Source of the DNA: Sphingomonas sp. PR090111-T3T-6A
GTDB lineage: Bacteria > Pseudomonadota > Alphaproteobacteria > Sphingomonadales > Sphingomonadaceae
Assembly (NCBI RefSeq): GCF_000383095.1
Contig: NZ_AORL01000025.1
Location: 38,578-102,577, forward strand
Length of the DNA: 64,000 bases
Reading direction: 5' to 3'
Shown here: positions 27,053 to 36,252 of the stretch, one piece after another
Layout: every line of letters starts with the position of its first letter
Position numbering within the stretch: position 1 is the first letter of the stretch
Made by a program: the position numbers and the translations under genes
Notes under the pieces: model-generated
Databases searched by the model: none
Told to the model about the DNA's origin: nothing
What the model saw: the letters and a program-made list of their open reading frames with translations, nothing else

Positions 27053-29884
27053 ATGCGTTTCCGTCTGACCGCCCTGCTGCTGGCCACCGCGGCGCTGAGC
27101 CCGCTGGCCGCGGCGCCCGCCCCGGTGCAGCCCGCGCCGCTGGCCGAGATCGCGCAGCAGGTGAAGCTGCCCTATGAGCAGTTCACGCTTCCCAACGGCC
27201 TGCGCGTGGTTGTCTCGACCGATCGCAAGGCGCCGGTGGTGGCGGTGTCGGTCTGGTATCACACCGGCTCCAAGGACGAGCCCGCCGGCAAGACCGGCTT
27301 CGCCCATCTCTTCGAGCATCTGATGTTCAACGGATCGGAGAATGCGCCGGGCGATTTCTTCGGCCCGCTGGAGAAGGTCGGCGCGACCGATTACAACGGC
27401 ACCACCAGCTTCGATCGCACCAACTATTTCGAGACGGTGCCGACGCCGGCGCTGCCGCTGGCGCTGTTCCTCGAAAGCGACCGGATGGGGCATCTGTTGG
27501 GCGCGGTCGGCCAGCAGACGCTCGATCGCCAGCGCGGCGTCGTCCAGAACGAGAAAAGGCAGGACGACAACCAGCCCTATGGCCTCGTCCAATATGCGCA
27601 GCAGCAGGCGCTGTTCCCGGATGGGCACCCCTATCAGCACACCACCATCGGCTCGATGGCGGACCTCGACGGGGCGAGCCTGGAGGATGTCCGCGCCTGG
27701 TTCCGCGGGCATTATGGGCCGAACAACGCGGTTCTGGTGCTGGCGGGCGACATCGACGCGGCGACGGCGCGGCCGCTGGTCGAGAAATATTTCGGCGACA
27801 TCGCGCGCGGGCCGCAGCCGGTGCCGACTATGGCGAGCGTGCCGACGCTGAAGGCGCGCAAGGACGAGACGCTCCACGATCAGGTGGCGACGGTGCGGCT
27901 CTATCGCCAATGGACGATTCCCGGCCTCACTGATCCCGACACCGTGCCGCTCGATATCGCGGGCAGCATATTGGGCGGGCTCGCCAGCTCGCGGCTCGAC
28001 AATATCCTTGTCCGCAAGGAGGGGCTGGCAGTCGGCGTCACCGCCAATGCCGAGGCGCTGGAGCGGGTCGGCGAGTTCGAGGTGACGGTGGACGTGAAGC
28101 CGGGTCTCGATCCCGTGATGGTCGGCAAGCGGCTCGATGCGATCATCGCCGATTTCGTCGCCAACGGGCCGACAGCGGACGAGATTCGCCGCGCGGTGAC
28201 GCAGGAGGTCGCCGGCCGGCTGTTCGCGCTGGAGAAGGTGGGTGGCTTCAATGGCCGCGCCGCCGCGCTGGCGCAGGGCGCGGTCTATGCGAACGATCCG
28301 GGCTTCTACGAGAAGCAGCTTGCCCAATATGGCGAGGCGACGCCCGCCTCGGTGAAGGCGGCGCTCCAGAAATGGCTGTCGCGCCCCGTCTATGCGCTCA
28401 CCGTCGCGCCGGGCGACCGCGCGCCCTATGAGGAGGCCAAGGCCGTGCAGGCCGATGCCGCCGCACCCAAGCCCGGCGTGAAGCCGACACCCGCCAGCGG
28501 TTCGGCCCCGGTCGCGACGGCCGCCCGCACCGCACCGCCGGTCGGCGATATCGTCAATCTCACCTATCCGGCGATCCAGCGGACGACGCTCTCGAACGGC
28601 GTGAAGCTGGTCTATGCCCAGCGCACCGGCCTGCCGCTCACCCGCGTGTCGCTGACCTTCGACGCCGGCCATGCCGCCGATCCCAAGGCGGCACTCGGCA
28701 CCGAATCGCTGATGCTGGCCCTGCTCGACGAGGGCACGACCACGCGCTCGGCCGCCGACATCGCCGCCGAGCAGGAGCGGCTGGGCTCGCGCATCTCGGC
28801 GGGTGCGGAAATGGACACGGCGGAGATCGGGCTCGCCAGCCTCTCGGCCAATATCGATCCGGCGCTCGACCTCCTGGCCGACGTCGCGCTCCATCCTAGC
28901 TTCGCCGAGATCGAGCGGCTGCGCGTCCAGCAACTCACCGGGATCAAGGCGGAGATGTCCGATCCGGCCTCGCTGGCCACGCGCATCGTGCCGGGGCTGA
29001 TCTACGGCCCGCAGCATCCCTATGGCGTGCCGGCGAGCGGGTCGGGTGATCCGGCGGTGGTGGCGAAGCTCGGCAAGGCCGATCTCGCGACCTTCAAGGA
29101 TCGCTGGTTCCGTCCCGAGGACTGCACCGTGTTCATCGTCAGCGACCTGCCGCTGGATCGCGTGAAGGCGATGCTGGAGAGCCGGTTCGGCCATTGGAAG
29201 GAGCAGGGCGCGCCGGCGCCCGCCAAGGCGATCGACGCCGCCGTCCCCGCGCCGCACGGCCGGATCGTGCTGGTCGACCGGCCGGGCTCGCCGCAGTCGG
29301 TGATCGTCGCGGGCGAGGTGCTCGCCGCCAAGGGGACGGACGAGCTGCTTCCGCTCATCACCGCCAACGATCCGCTGGGCGGCAGCTTCCTGTCGCGGCT
29401 CAACATGGATATCCGCGAGACGAAGGCGTGGTCCTATGGCGTCGAGGCGGGCTTCTCGCGCTATGTCGGGCGCGTGCCCTATTATGTCTCGGCGCCCGTG
29501 CAGACCGACAAGACCGGCGCCTCGATCCAGGCGATGCTGGGCGACATGAACGCCTTCCTCACCACCCAGCCGCTGACGCAGGAGGAGCGGGACCGCACCG
29601 TCCAGCGCAGCATCCGCCAGCTTCCCGGCAGCTTCGAGACGGGCACGCAGCTTATCAACGCGATGCAGCGCAACGATCTGCTCAAGCGCCCCGACGATTA
29701 TTACACCCACATCGCCGACAAGTATCGCGCGCTGACGGTCGACCAGCTCAACGCCACGGCGCGGGCCGAGATCAAGCCGGCCGATCTCGTCTGGGTGGTG
29801 GTGGGCGATGCCGCCAAGGTGAAGCCGCAGCTCGGCGCGATCGGGTTGCCGGTCGAGGTGGTCAAGGCGCCGGGCGCGCAGTAA
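27053..29884 (+). CDS. Exported M16-family zinc peptidase with two tandem halves
   Basis: A 943-residue protein with a signal peptide (LTALLLATAALSPLAAAPA). The N-terminal half keeps the inverted zinc motif HLFEH (H85, E88, H89), needed for pitrilysin-type activity, in TGFAHLFEHLMFNGS. The second half (from about residue 505, TLSNGVKLVYAQRTGLPLTRVSLTFDAGH) repeats the M16 fold, but its corresponding segment LMLALLDEGTT lacks the zinc histidines, as is usual for the inactive half. It probably degrades peptides in the periplasm. Start ATG 27053 yields the signal peptide; upstream frame is not coding. A small gene follows after 37 bases. Confidence 0.92.
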   Translation: MRFRLTALLLATAALSPLAAAPAPVQPAPLAEIAQQVKLPYEQFTLPNGLRVVVSTDRKAPVVAVSVWYHTGSKDEPAGKTGFAHLFEHLMFNGSENAPGDFFGPLEKVGATDYNGTTSFDRTNYFETVPTPALPLALFLESDRMGHLLGAVGQQTLDRQRGVVQNEKRQDDNQPYGLVQYAQQQALFPDGHPYQHTTIGSMADLDGASLEDVRAWFRGHYGPNNAVLVLAGDIDAATARPLVEKYFGDIARGPQPVPTMASVPTLKARKDETLHDQVATVRLYRQWTIPGLTDPDTVPLDIAGSILGGLASSRLDNILVRKEGLAVGVTANAEALERVGEFEVTVDVKPGLDPVMVGKRLDAIIADFVANGPTADEIRRAVTQEVAGRLFALEKVGGFNGRAAALAQGAVYANDPGFYEKQLAQYGEATPASVKAALQKWLSRPVYALTVAPGDRAPYEEAKAVQADAAAPKPGVKPTPASGSAPVATAARTAPPVGDIVNLTYPAIQRTTLSNGVKLVYAQRTGLPLTRVSLTFDAGHAADPKAALGTESLMLALLDEGTTTRSAADIAAEQERLGSRISAGAEMDTAEIGLASLSANIDPALDLLADVALHPSFAEIERLRVQQLTGIKAEMSDPASLATRIVPGLIYGPQHPYGVPASGSGDPAVVAKLGKADLATFKDRWFRPEDCTVFIVSDLPLDRVKAMLESRFGHWKEQGAPAPAKAIDAAVPAPHGRIVLVDRPGSPQSVIVAGEVLAAKGTDELLPLITANDPLGGSFLSRLNMDIRETKAWSYGVEAGFSRYVGRVPYYVSAPVQTDKTGASIQAMLGDMNAFLTTQPLTQEERDRTVQRSIRQLPGSFETGTQLINAMQRNDLLKRPDDYYTHIADKYRALTVDQLNATARAEIKPADLVWVVVGDAAKVKPQLGAIGLPVEVVKAPGAQ

Positions 29885-29921
29885 TAGGTAACTGGTTTAC
29901 GTAATGGGAAAGGATGACGGA

Positions 29922-30227
29922 ATGGCGAGCATCGATGGTCAGTGGGATTGCACCGCGCAGTCGCCGATGGGCGAGCAGCAGTCCGTGCTGACGCTGACCA
30001 GCAAGCCGGACGGCAGCTTCGCCGGCACCAATGCCGGCCCGCTCGGCGCGCTCGACGTGACCGACGGTCAGGTGACGGGCGATCATGTCAGCTTCAAGAT
30101 GGAGCTGAAGGTGCCCTTTCCGATGACGCTCGCTTGCGAGGGCGAGCTGAACGGCGATGTGCTGGAAGGCACGATCGACACCGGCGCCTTCGGCCGCTTC
30201 CCGGTCAAGGCCACGCGCCGGGCCTGA
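29922..30227 (+). CDS. Small beta-rich protein of unknown function
   Basis: About 101 residues, soluble, without a signal peptide. The content is mostly predicted beta strands (IDGQWDCTAQSP, QSVLTLTSKPDGSFAGT, VTGDHVSFKMELK, LACEGELNGDVLEGTID, FGRFPVKATRR), a pattern of short GxW/GxF strands seen in lipocalin-like binding proteins; this is only a resemblance. ATG 29922 is chosen since GGAAAGGATGACGGA stands just upstream; an ATG at 29904 has no such site. It follows the M16 gene closely and could share its transcript. Function unknown. Confidence 0.6.
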   Translation: MASIDGQWDCTAQSPMGEQQSVLTLTSKPDGSFAGTNAGPLGALDVTDGQVTGDHVSFKMELKVPFPMTLACEGELNGDVLEGTIDTGAFGRFPVKATRRA

Positions 30228-30270
30228 CCGGTGACGAGGGGCTTCCCCGGCCCGTGAGCCGGGGCGGTCC

Positions 30271-31335
30271 TCAGCGCTTCACGCGGGTGACGTGGCCCAT
30301 CTTGCGGCCGGGGCGGACGCTCTTGCCGTAGAGGTGGAGATGGGCATCGCGCTCGGTGAGGAACGCGGCCCAGCGATCGGCGTCATGGCCGATCAGATTC
30401 TCCATCGCGACCGATTGGCCGGTCAGCGCGGTCGAACCCAGCGGCAGACCGCAGATCGCGCGGATATGGTTCTCGAACTGCGAGGCGACCGCGCCCTCGA
30501 TCGTCCAATGGCCGCTATTGTGGACGCGCGGCGCCATCTCGTTGAAGATCGGGCCGTCGGGTCCGGCGAAATATTCGACCGCCAGCACGCCGACATAATC
30601 GAGCGCATCCGCAAGCGCGCGGGTGTGGCGGATCGCCGCCTCGGCCTGCGCATGGACCACGCCTTCGGAGGGCACGGCGGAAAGCGACAGGATGCCGTCG
30701 GTGTGGACGTTGGTGACGGCGTCCCACGCGACGCTCTCGCCGTTGGCCGAGCGGGCGAGCAGCACCGAATATTCCACGTCGAAGCGGACGAAGCCTTCCA
30801 GCACCGCCGGCTGTCCGCCGATCGCTTCCCACGCCGCGCCTGCGTCCCCGGGTGTGCGCAGGCGCGCCTGGCCCTTGCCGTCATAGCCGAAGCGGCGGGT
30901 TTTCAGGATCGCGGGCGCGCCGATCCGGGCGACGGCTTCCTCCAGTTCGCCAAGCGTCTCCACGGCGGCCCAGGGGGCGGTGGCGAGGCCCTGACGGCCG
31001 GCGAAGTCCTTCTCGAGCGCGCGGTCCTGCGCGATGCGGAGCGCCTCCACGGGCGGATGGAAGGGCTTCAGCCCCTCGGTCGCGGCGAGCGCCTCGACGG
31101 GCAGATTCTCGAACTCGTAGGTGATGACGTCGCACGCCTCGACGAAGCGGCGCAGGCGGGCCTCGTCCTCATAGCCGCCCTGCGTCCATTCGGCGGCGAC
31201 TTCGCTCGCCGGGCCGCTCGCCTCGGGGGCGTAGACATGGCTGCGATAGCCGAGCTGCGCGGCCGCCATCGCCAGCATCCGGCCGAGCTGGCCGCCGCCG
31301 ATGATGCCGATCGTGGAGCCGGGCGGGATCATCAT
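30271..31335 (-). CDS. purK: 5-(carboxyamino)imidazole ribonucleotide synthase
   Basis: A 354-residue ATP-grasp enzyme that makes N5-CAIR from AIR, ATP and bicarbonate in purine synthesis. [41 protein letters not shown] and [18 protein letters not shown] are PurK signatures in the expected order. Start at 31335 overlaps the purE stop codon (ATGA), indicating translational coupling; the next ATG directly follows and cannot be excluded. purE and purK form an operon that turns AIR into CAIR in two steps. Confidence 0.96.
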   Translation of the reverse strand: MMIPPGSTIGIIGGGQLGRMLAMAAAQLGYRSHVYAPEASGPASEVAAEWTQGGYEDEARLRRFVEACDVITYEFENLPVEALAATEGLKPFHPPVEALRIAQDRALEKDFAGRQGLATAPWAAVETLGELEEAVARIGAPAILKTRRFGYDGKGQARLRTPGDAGAAWEAIGGQPAVLEGFVRFDVEYSVLLARSANGESVAWDAVTNVHTDGILSLSAVPSEGVVHAQAEAAIRHTRALADALDYVGVLAVEYFAGPDGPIFNEMAPRVHNSGHWTIEGAVASQFENHIRAICGLPLGSTALTGQSVAMENLIGHDADRWAAFLTERDAHLHLYGKSVRPGRKMGHVTRVKR

Positions 31336-31817
31336 TCGGGCGCTTCGCACACCGCTTCGGTCTGCCGCGCGCGCCAGTCGGCGAGGCGGGCGGCCAGCGC
31401 CTTGTCCTGAAGCGACAGGATCGAGGCCGCTAGGAGCCCCGCGTTGATCGCGCCCGCCTTGCCGATCGCCAGCGTGCCGACGGGGATGCCGCCCGGCATC
31501 TGCACGATCGAGAGCAGGCTATCCATGCCCGAAAGCGCCTTGGACTCGACCGGCACGCCCAGCACTGGCAGCGCCGTCATCGAGGCGCACATGCCGGGGA
31601 GATGGGCGGCACCGCCCGCGCCCGCGATCACCACCTGAAGCCCGCGCTCCTGCGCCGATTTCGCATAGTCGTAGAGGCGCTCGGGCGTGCGGTGGGCGGA
31701 AACCACCTTGGCCTCGTGGGGGATGCCGAGCGCGTCGAGCGTCTCGGCGGCGTGGCGCATCGTCTCCCAATCGGAGCGACTGCCCATGATGATACCTACG
31801 AGGGGCTGGTCGGTCAT
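31332..31817 (-). CDS. purE: N5-carboxyaminoimidazole ribonucleotide mutase
   Basis: A 161-residue class I PurE that moves the carboxyl group of N5-CAIR to make CAIR, using the product of Pur[41 protein letters not shown] and the [24 protein letters not shown] block are unmistakable. The conserved SAHRT histidine is present. It is first in the purEK operon, with purK overlapping by four bases. A hairpin lies between its start and the end of gpmA upstream on the same strand. Confidence 0.97.
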   Translation of the reverse strand: MTDQPLVGIIMGSRSDWETMRHAAETLDALGIPHEAKVVSAHRTPERLYDYAKSAQERGLQVVIAGAGGAAHLPGMCASMTALPVLGVPVESKALSGMDSLLSIVQMPGGIPVGTLAIGKAGAINAGLLAASILSLQDKALAARLADWRARQTEAVCEAPE

Positions 31818-31866
31818 CGGCCTGCCATAGCCTGGAGGAATGGAAGCCGGGACGCTTAGCGGCGCG

Positions 31867-31911
31867 AATCCCGCGAGGCAATCGGAACTATGTCCTTCGC
31901 CTCGCGGAATT
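31867..31911 (-). terminator. Hairpin between gpmA and purE
   Basis: AATCCCGCGAGGC and GCCTCGCGGAATT match in 12 of 13 positions as reverse complements around a 19-base loop. The location directly after gpmA suggests a terminator for that gene, but there is no T-tract, and an effect on the purEK leader is equally possible. Confidence 0.4.
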
Positions 31912-31926
31912 GGCCGTGCCCTGGCG

Positions 31927-32613
31927 TCAGCGTTCGCTCAGATAATAGCGGTCGGTCGGCACCAGATCGTCGGTCAGCTCATAGACGATCGGCTGGCCGG
32001 TCGGGATTTCGAGGTTGACGATCTCCTCGTCCGAGATGCCCGACAGATGCTTCACGAGCGCGCGCAGCGAGTTGCCGTGCGCCGAGATGACGACGCGCTT
32101 GCCGGCCTTGAGCACGGGAGCGATCTCGGCTTCCCAATAAGGGAGCACGCGGGCGATCGTGTCCTTGAGGCTCTCGGTCTGCGGGATGGCGATGCCGGCG
32201 TAGCGGCGGTCCTTCGCCAGATCGAACTCGGAGCCCGGCTCCAGCACGGGCGGCGGCACGTCGAAGCTGCGGCGCCAGATCTTCACCTGCTCGTCGCCAT
32301 GCTTGGCCGCCGTCTCGGCCTTGTTGAGGCCGGTGAGGCCGCCATAGTGCCGCTCGTTCAGATGCCAGTCCTTCTCGACCGGCAACCACAGGCGGCCCAT
32401 CTCCTCCAGCGCGAGGTTGAGCGTCTTGATCGCGCGGGTCTGCACGCTGGTGAAGGCCTGATCGAAGTCGAAGCCCTTCTCCGCGAGTAGGCGGCCGGCG
32501 GCCTTGGCTTCCTCGACGCCCTGATCGGTGAGGTTGACGTCCCACCAGCCGGTGAAGCGGTTCTCCAGGTTCCAGGCGGACTGGCCGTGGCGGATCAGGA
32601 CGAGGCGAGGCAT
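31927..32613 (-). CDS. gpmA: 2,3-bisphosphoglycerate-dependent phosphoglycerate mutase
   Basis: A 228-residue glycolytic enzyme interconverting 3- and 2-phosphoglycerate. The catalytic [20 protein letters not shown] opens the protein with the phosphohistidine in [21 protein letters not shown] and [16 protein letters not shown] (second catalytic histidine) are typical of the dPGM family. Length fits the short alphaproteobacterial form. It is monocistronic by layout and divergent from the dienelactone hydrolase gene. Confidence 0.96.
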   Translation of the reverse strand: MPRLVLIRHGQSAWNLENRFTGWWDVNLTDQGVEEAKAAGRLLAEKGFDFDQAFTSVQTRAIKTLNLALEEMGRLWLPVEKDWHLNERHYGGLTGLNKAETAAKHGDEQVKIWRRSFDVPPPVLEPGSEFDLAKDRRYAGIAIPQTESLKDTIARVLPYWEAEIAPVLKAGKRVVISAHGNSLRALVKHLSGISDEEIVNLEIPTGQPIVYELTDDLVPTDRYYLSER

Positions 32614-32714
32614 GGGCGTCTCCGTAAAGCTGTCGGTCGCTCCCTAGCCAAGGCTTGCCGATCCGTCATCCCCGCCGCATGTCGCGGGAGAATTCCTCAT
32701 CAAGGAGAGTCGCG

Positions 32715-33416
32715 GTGGCGATCGTGAAGCAGGCGGTGCGATATGAGGTAGGCGGCGTGGCGTTCGAGAGCCTCGCCGTGTGGGACGATGCGGTCAGCGG
32801 CCCGCGCCCGGCGGTGCTGATCGCGCCGACCTTCATGGACAAGTCCGCCTTCGAGGAGGGCAAGGCCTGGAAGCTCGCGGCGCTCGGCTATGTCGGCTTC
32901 GCGATCGATCTGTTCGGCGCCGACGTCCAGCCCGCCAACTTCGACGAGGCGGGCGCGGCGATGGGCGCGCTCAACGCGGATCGCCATGCGGTGGCGGCGC
33001 GGATGCTGGCGGCCGTGGAGCAGGTCCGCGCGCTGGAGGTGACGGACAACGCGCGGGTGGCGGCGATCGGCTTCTGCTTCGGCGGCAAGTGCGCGCTCGA
33101 TCTCGCCCGCACCGGCTCGGACGTGAAGGGCGTGATCGCCTTCCACGGCTTGTTCGACGCGCCTCCCTTCGAGACGGCGGAGACCATTCCCGCCAAGGTG
33201 CTGGCGCTGCACGGCTGGGACGATCCGCTCGCCAAGCCCGAGGCCGTGATCGCCTTCGCCGCCGAGATGACCGCGAAGAAGGCCGACTGGCAGCTCCACG
33301 CCTATGGCCATACGCAGCACGGCTTCACCAATGACAGCCGCCCGGAGATGTTCCAGCCCGACGCCGACCGGCGCTCGTGGCAGGCGATGCAGAATTTCCT
33401 GACCGAGATCTTCTGA
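32715..33416 (+). CDS. Dienelactone hydrolase family protein
   Basis: A 233-residue alpha/beta hydrolase. The nucleophile elbow is GFCFGGKCA (catalytic cysteine, as in dienelactone hydrolase), with ALHGWDDPLAKPE carrying the acid residue and AYGHTQHGFTND the histidine. Members hydrolyse dienelactones or related esters; without an aromatic-degradation cluster here the substrate is open. The GTG at 32715 is preferred: AAGGAGAG stands six bases before it, while the ATG at 32655 in frame lacks a site and adds unrelated basic residues. A hairpin follows. Confidence 0.85.
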   Translation: MAIVKQAVRYEVGGVAFESLAVWDDAVSGPRPAVLIAPTFMDKSAFEEGKAWKLAALGYVGFAIDLFGADVQPANFDEAGAAMGALNADRHAVAARMLAAVEQVRALEVTDNARVAAIGFCFGGKCALDLARTGSDVKGVIAFHGLFDAPPFETAETIPAKVLALHGWDDPLAKPEAVIAFAAEMTAKKADWQLHAYGHTQHGFTNDSRPEMFQPDADRRSWQAMQNFLTEIF

Positions 33417-33422
33417 TGCCGC

Positions 33423-33452
33423 GGCCCTCCCCCTCGCCGGAGGGAGAGGGCC
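33423..33452. terminator. Hairpin terminator between convergent genes
   Basis: GGCCCTCCCCCTC and GAGGGAGAGGGCC pair with one mismatch around a GCCG loop, between the dienelactone hydrolase gene and the M14 peptidase gene. The T-tract is missing; placement and stability support termination in both directions. Confidence 0.6.
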
Positions 33453-33461
33453 TGGCCGGCT

Positions 33462-34583
33462 TCAGATCGCGTCGATCACGTCATGGAGCGCGGCGAGGCA
33501 GTCGCGCCCCAGCTTCTTCGATCGCTCGGGCGACCAGCCGAACTCGGCGTCGGGCAGGTCGTCATTGTCCTTGAAGGGCATCTCCAGCGTCATCGCCACG
33601 CAGCCGAAGCGCTCGGCGAGCTGGTTGGTGGACATGGAGAGATTGGCCTTGCCGACGCCCGCCGTCGCATAGCCATGCGCCTTCTGGAAGTCCGGCGTGC
33701 GGGCGACCAGCGCGTCCTGATAGCGGGCATAGAGCGTTGTCTGTCGCTCCTGAAGCGAGGGGATGCCCTCGAAGCCGGCGAGGAAGACATGCGGGATCGC
33801 CTCGTCGCCATGCACGTCCATGGCGAAATCGACACCGGTCCTGTCCATCGCATTGCGCACGCACAGCACCTCGGGCGAACGCTCGGGGCTGGGCTCGTGC
33901 CATTCGCGGTTGAGGTTCACGCCCACGGCGTTGGTGCGCAGATGGCCCCGGAAGCTGCCGTCCGGATTCATGTTGGGGACGATGTGGAAGGTGGCTTGTC
34001 TGCGCAGCGAGCGGGCGATCGGGTCGGTCGGGTCGGTCAGCGCTTCCAATGCGCCTTCCATCCACCATTCGGCCATCGATTCGCCGGGATGCTGGCGGGC
34101 GTAGAACCACACTTTCCTCGGCCCGTCGCCGAGCGTCAGGCAGTCCATCTCGCGCCCGTCGAGCGTCTGGCCGAGCGAGGCCAGCGTCACGCCCGGCTGG
34201 CCACCGATGCGGGCGACGAGATCGTTGTGCCGCTCCATCGAGTAGGGCGCAAAATAGGCGAACCAGATGGCGTCGCCCTTGGCCTCGTGCGTGAAGCGGA
34301 GGATGCCGCCGGCATAATGCGTGTCCGCCACGCGCCGCCACGTCACCCGGTCCTCGGACCAGCAGGCGTGATAGCCCGGCCAGCCGTCGGGATAGGCGGA
34401 CTGGCCGGCATTGGTGATCTCATAGGTCAGCCGCCGCCCGCGCACGCCGAGCGCGCGGAAGTGGAACCATTGATAGAAGTCCGAATCCTTGTCGCGCGCG
34501 ATCTCCAGCGTGATGCGATCGTCGAGGATGGACGTCAGGCGGATGTTGCCGCTGTCGAAGGCGGCCGAAATGCGGATCGTCAT
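33462..34583 (-). CDS. M14-family zinc carboxypeptidase
   Basis: A 373-residue protein. An N-terminal beta domain (about 1-120: IRISAAFDSGNIRLTSI, WFHFRALGVRGRRLTYEI) is followed by the peptidase domain with the zinc motif HPGE in ARQHPGESMAEWW, FHIVPNMNPDGSFRGHLRTN, VNLNREW and the third ligand in MDVHGDE. The catalytic glutamate is probably in MTLEMPFK. The N-domain plus M14 layout resembles cytosolic carboxypeptidases (M14D) that remove side-chain or C-terminal glutamates; bacterial substrates are unknown. No signal peptide. Its start overlaps the end-oriented stop of the DUF4136 lipoprotein gene by four bases, so the peptidase is translated first. Confidence 0.88.
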   Translation of the reverse strand: MTIRISAAFDSGNIRLTSILDDRITLEIARDKDSDFYQWFHFRALGVRGRRLTYEITNAGQSAYPDGWPGYHACWSEDRVTWRRVADTHYAGGILRFTHEAKGDAIWFAYFAPYSMERHNDLVARIGGQPGVTLASLGQTLDGREMDCLTLGDGPRKVWFYARQHPGESMAEWWMEGALEALTDPTDPIARSLRRQATFHIVPNMNPDGSFRGHLRTNAVGVNLNREWHEPSPERSPEVLCVRNAMDRTGVDFAMDVHGDEAIPHVFLAGFEGIPSLQERQTTLYARYQDALVARTPDFQKAHGYATAGVGKANLSMSTNQLAERFGCVAMTLEMPFKDNDDLPDAEFGWSPERSKKLGRDCLAALHDVIDAI

Positions 34584-35215
34584 TTCACCGTGATAGTGCG
34601 CCCCGATTCACCGGGGAAGCCCGTGAAGAGCGCATGGGCGAGCTTGGCGACCGCCGCCTGCGGCGAAGCGTCGGGGGACTGGCCCCTGGCCTCGGTCATG
34701 GCGCGGCCTTCCCAGATCACCGTGCCGTCCGAACGGCGCTTGATCTGCACCATCATCCGCGTGCCGACGATGAAGCGCTCGCGGCTGCCGATCGGCACGG
34801 TGGTGCCCACCCCGCCGCCGACTCCGGTGTGGCGGCCGAAGCTCGCGCCGCCGATGCCGAAGCTCACCGACGAGCCGGGGCGCGGATCGGGCCGGGTGCC
34901 GCGGTCGGTCATCACCGAGACGGTCAGCTCCGAGGTCGCGGGCGAGGCGGCGCGGGTGAAGCCGTAGCGGGTGAGTTCTTGCGCGACGATATCGCCATAA
35001 GTGCCGAGTTCGAGGCTGTCGGGCGCGAGCGGCGAGCCGGGGCCGGCCATCGGCACCGATTCGACCGAGAAGCTGCCCGGCGCGATCGGCTGGGCGAGAT
35101 GGAAGCGCGTCACCTGCACGGGGTTGGTGGTTTCGCAGCCGGCAAGCGCGAGCCCCGCGCCGAGCGCGAGGCCGGCGGCGGCGAAGCGGAGGGCGGACGT
35201 GCGCGACTGGAACAT
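34580..35215 (-). CDS. DUF4136 family lipoprotein
   Basis: A 211-residue lipoprotein with a signal ending in a lipobox (LALAGC, cysteine near residue 27), followed by a DUF4136-like domain: QVTRFHLAQP, LGTYGDIVAQELTRYGFTRA and a closing segment with VGTRMMVQIKRRSDGTVIWEGRA. The middle is Gly/Ser-rich (GSSVSFGIGGASFGRHTGVGGG). It should sit at the outer membrane; its role is unknown. The ATG at 35215 gives the signal peptide, and the long in-frame stretch beyond it overlaps other genes and is not real. By position it is transcribed first on the minus strand, with the M14 gene next. Confidence 0.82.
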   Translation of the reverse strand: MFQSRTSALRFAAAGLALGAGLALAGCETTNPVQVTRFHLAQPIAPGSFSVESVPMAGPGSPLAPDSLELGTYGDIVAQELTRYGFTRAASPATSELTVSVMTDRGTRPDPRPGSSVSFGIGGASFGRHTGVGGGVGTTVPIGSRERFIVGTRMMVQIKRRSDGTVIWEGRAMTEARGQSPDASPQAAVAKLAHALFTGFPGESGRTITVK

Positions 35216-35354
35216 GACTGGCCTTTCTGCGGGCGCGATTCGCACGCGGGTGATCGATCCATGAGCGTAACGCTCTGACATGGGTTTTGCTTCCCTTAAG
35301 CCTGCTTTCGGCTGGGTGAATAATGTATTTCCTGTCATCGAATCGGGCGCCGGA

Positions 35355-35384
35355 CTTGACTTCGGAGGCCGGCTCTCATAGGCG
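35355..35384 (+). promoter_or_regulatory. Probable rpmJ promoter
   Basis: CTTGACT is followed after 17 bases by TAGGCG (or after 16 by CATAGG), about 60 bases before rpmJ. The layout matches the element before rpmB. The rest of the 35216-35443 gap holds no other signal I can name. Confidence 0.5.
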
Positions 35385-35443
35385 GGCGCCTCGTTTTTCC
35401 GGGCCGCACGGCCTTCAGACATAGAGAAGCAGGGCGTCCCGCC

Positions 35444-35569
35444 ATGAAGATCCGTAACTCGCTCAAGTCGCTCAAGGGGCGTCATCGCGACAACCGCGTC
35501 ATCCGTCGTCGCGGCCGCACCTACGTCATCAACAAGACGAACCGTCGCTTCAAGGCCCGCCAGGGCTGA
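35444..35569 (+). CDS. rpmJ: 50S ribosomal protein L36 (zinc-free form)
   Basis: A 41-residue, very basic protein starting [19 protein letters not shown], then [22 protein letters not shown]. It is the smallest protein of the large subunit. The CxxC...CxxxxH zinc ligands of classic L36 are all absent, so this is the C-minus form. That form is normal in alphaproteobacteria, so it is not a sign of degeneration. The HAD phosphatase gene begins six bases after its stop and is probably co-transcribed. Confidence 0.95.
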   Translation: MKIRNSLKSLKGRHRDNRVIRRRGRTYVINKTNRRFKARQG

Positions 35570-35575
35570 TCCGGC

Positions 35576-36205
35576 GTGGCCGCCGATCGCTCGGTGGCCC
35601 GTTTGAAGAGCGTCGTTTTCGACGTCGGCAACGTGCTTGTCGACTGGAATCCGCGCGCCTTCTTCCAGCGACATATCGCCGATCCCGCGCGCCTCGACCG
35701 ATTCCTCGGCGAGGTGGCGACGCTGGAATGGCACACCCAGCATGACGCTGGCCGCAGCTTCGCCGACACGTCGGCGGAGCTGATCGCGCTTCACCCCGAT
35801 GAAGCCGAAATGATCCGGCTGTGGGGCGATCGATTCGACGGGCAGATCGGCGATTTGCTGCCCGGCATGGCCGCGCTCGTCGCCGATCTCGATTCGGCGG
35901 GCGTGCCGCTCTACGCCATCACCAATTTCAGCCATGAGTTCTGGCCGCCCTTCCGGGCGCGCGAGGCGGCGCTGCTCGATCGCTTCCGCGACATCCTCGT
36001 CTCGGGCGAGGTGAAGCTGGTGAAGCCCGATCCCGCCATCTACGCGCTGGCGCTCGACCGATTCGGGCTGGCGCCGGGCGAGGCGCTGTTCGTCGACGAC
36101 CGCGCCGACAATGTCGAGGCGGCCGAACGCTCGGGCTTCGTCGGTCACGTCTTCCGCGACGCCCCGGCGTTGCGCGACTCTCTCCAAGGTTACGGCTTGC
36201 TCTGA
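35576..36205 (+). CDS. HAD-superfamily hydrolase, subfamily IA
   Basis: A 209-residue phosphatase-like enzyme. Motif I is VVFDVGNVLVDW (nucleophile aspartate; the +2 residue is glycine rather than the usual aspartate, a variant seen in YihX-like members), motif II is YAITNFSHE, motif III includes LVKPDPAIY and motif IV LFVDDRADNVEAA. The cap region contains RHIADPARLDRFLGEV. It probably dephosphorylates a small sugar phosphate, but the substrate is unknown. The GTG start at 35576 is close to the rpmJ stop; in-frame GTG 35594 or TTG 35603 are alternatives. Confidence 0.85.
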   Translation: MAADRSVARLKSVVFDVGNVLVDWNPRAFFQRHIADPARLDRFLGEVATLEWHTQHDAGRSFADTSAELIALHPDEAEMIRLWGDRFDGQIGDLLPGMAALVADLDSAGVPLYAITNFSHEFWPPFRAREAALLDRFRDILVSGEVKLVKPDPAIYALALDRFGLAPGEALFVDDRADNVEAAERSGFVGHVFRDAPALRDSLQGYGLL

Positions 36206-36252
36206 GGCCCGCGCGGAGACAGGTTCCGGGCCTGTCACGAACCGGAGCCACC

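Noticed and set aside
26564..29710. A 1,048-residue open frame antisense to the M16 peptidase
   Set aside because: It runs through both the M16 and DUF1003 genes and is compositionally biased to R, G and H. The sense genes have clear motifs and signal peptides.
35444..35569. Degenerate L36 that lost its zinc site
   Set aside because: The cysteine-free form is the normal version in alphaproteobacteria, so its absence of zinc ligands is not a defect.
34580..36238. Extended reading of the DUF4136 gene up to 552 residues
   Set aside because: The extra part crosses rpmJ and the HAD gene on the other strand. The lipoprotein signal at 35215 is the natural start.
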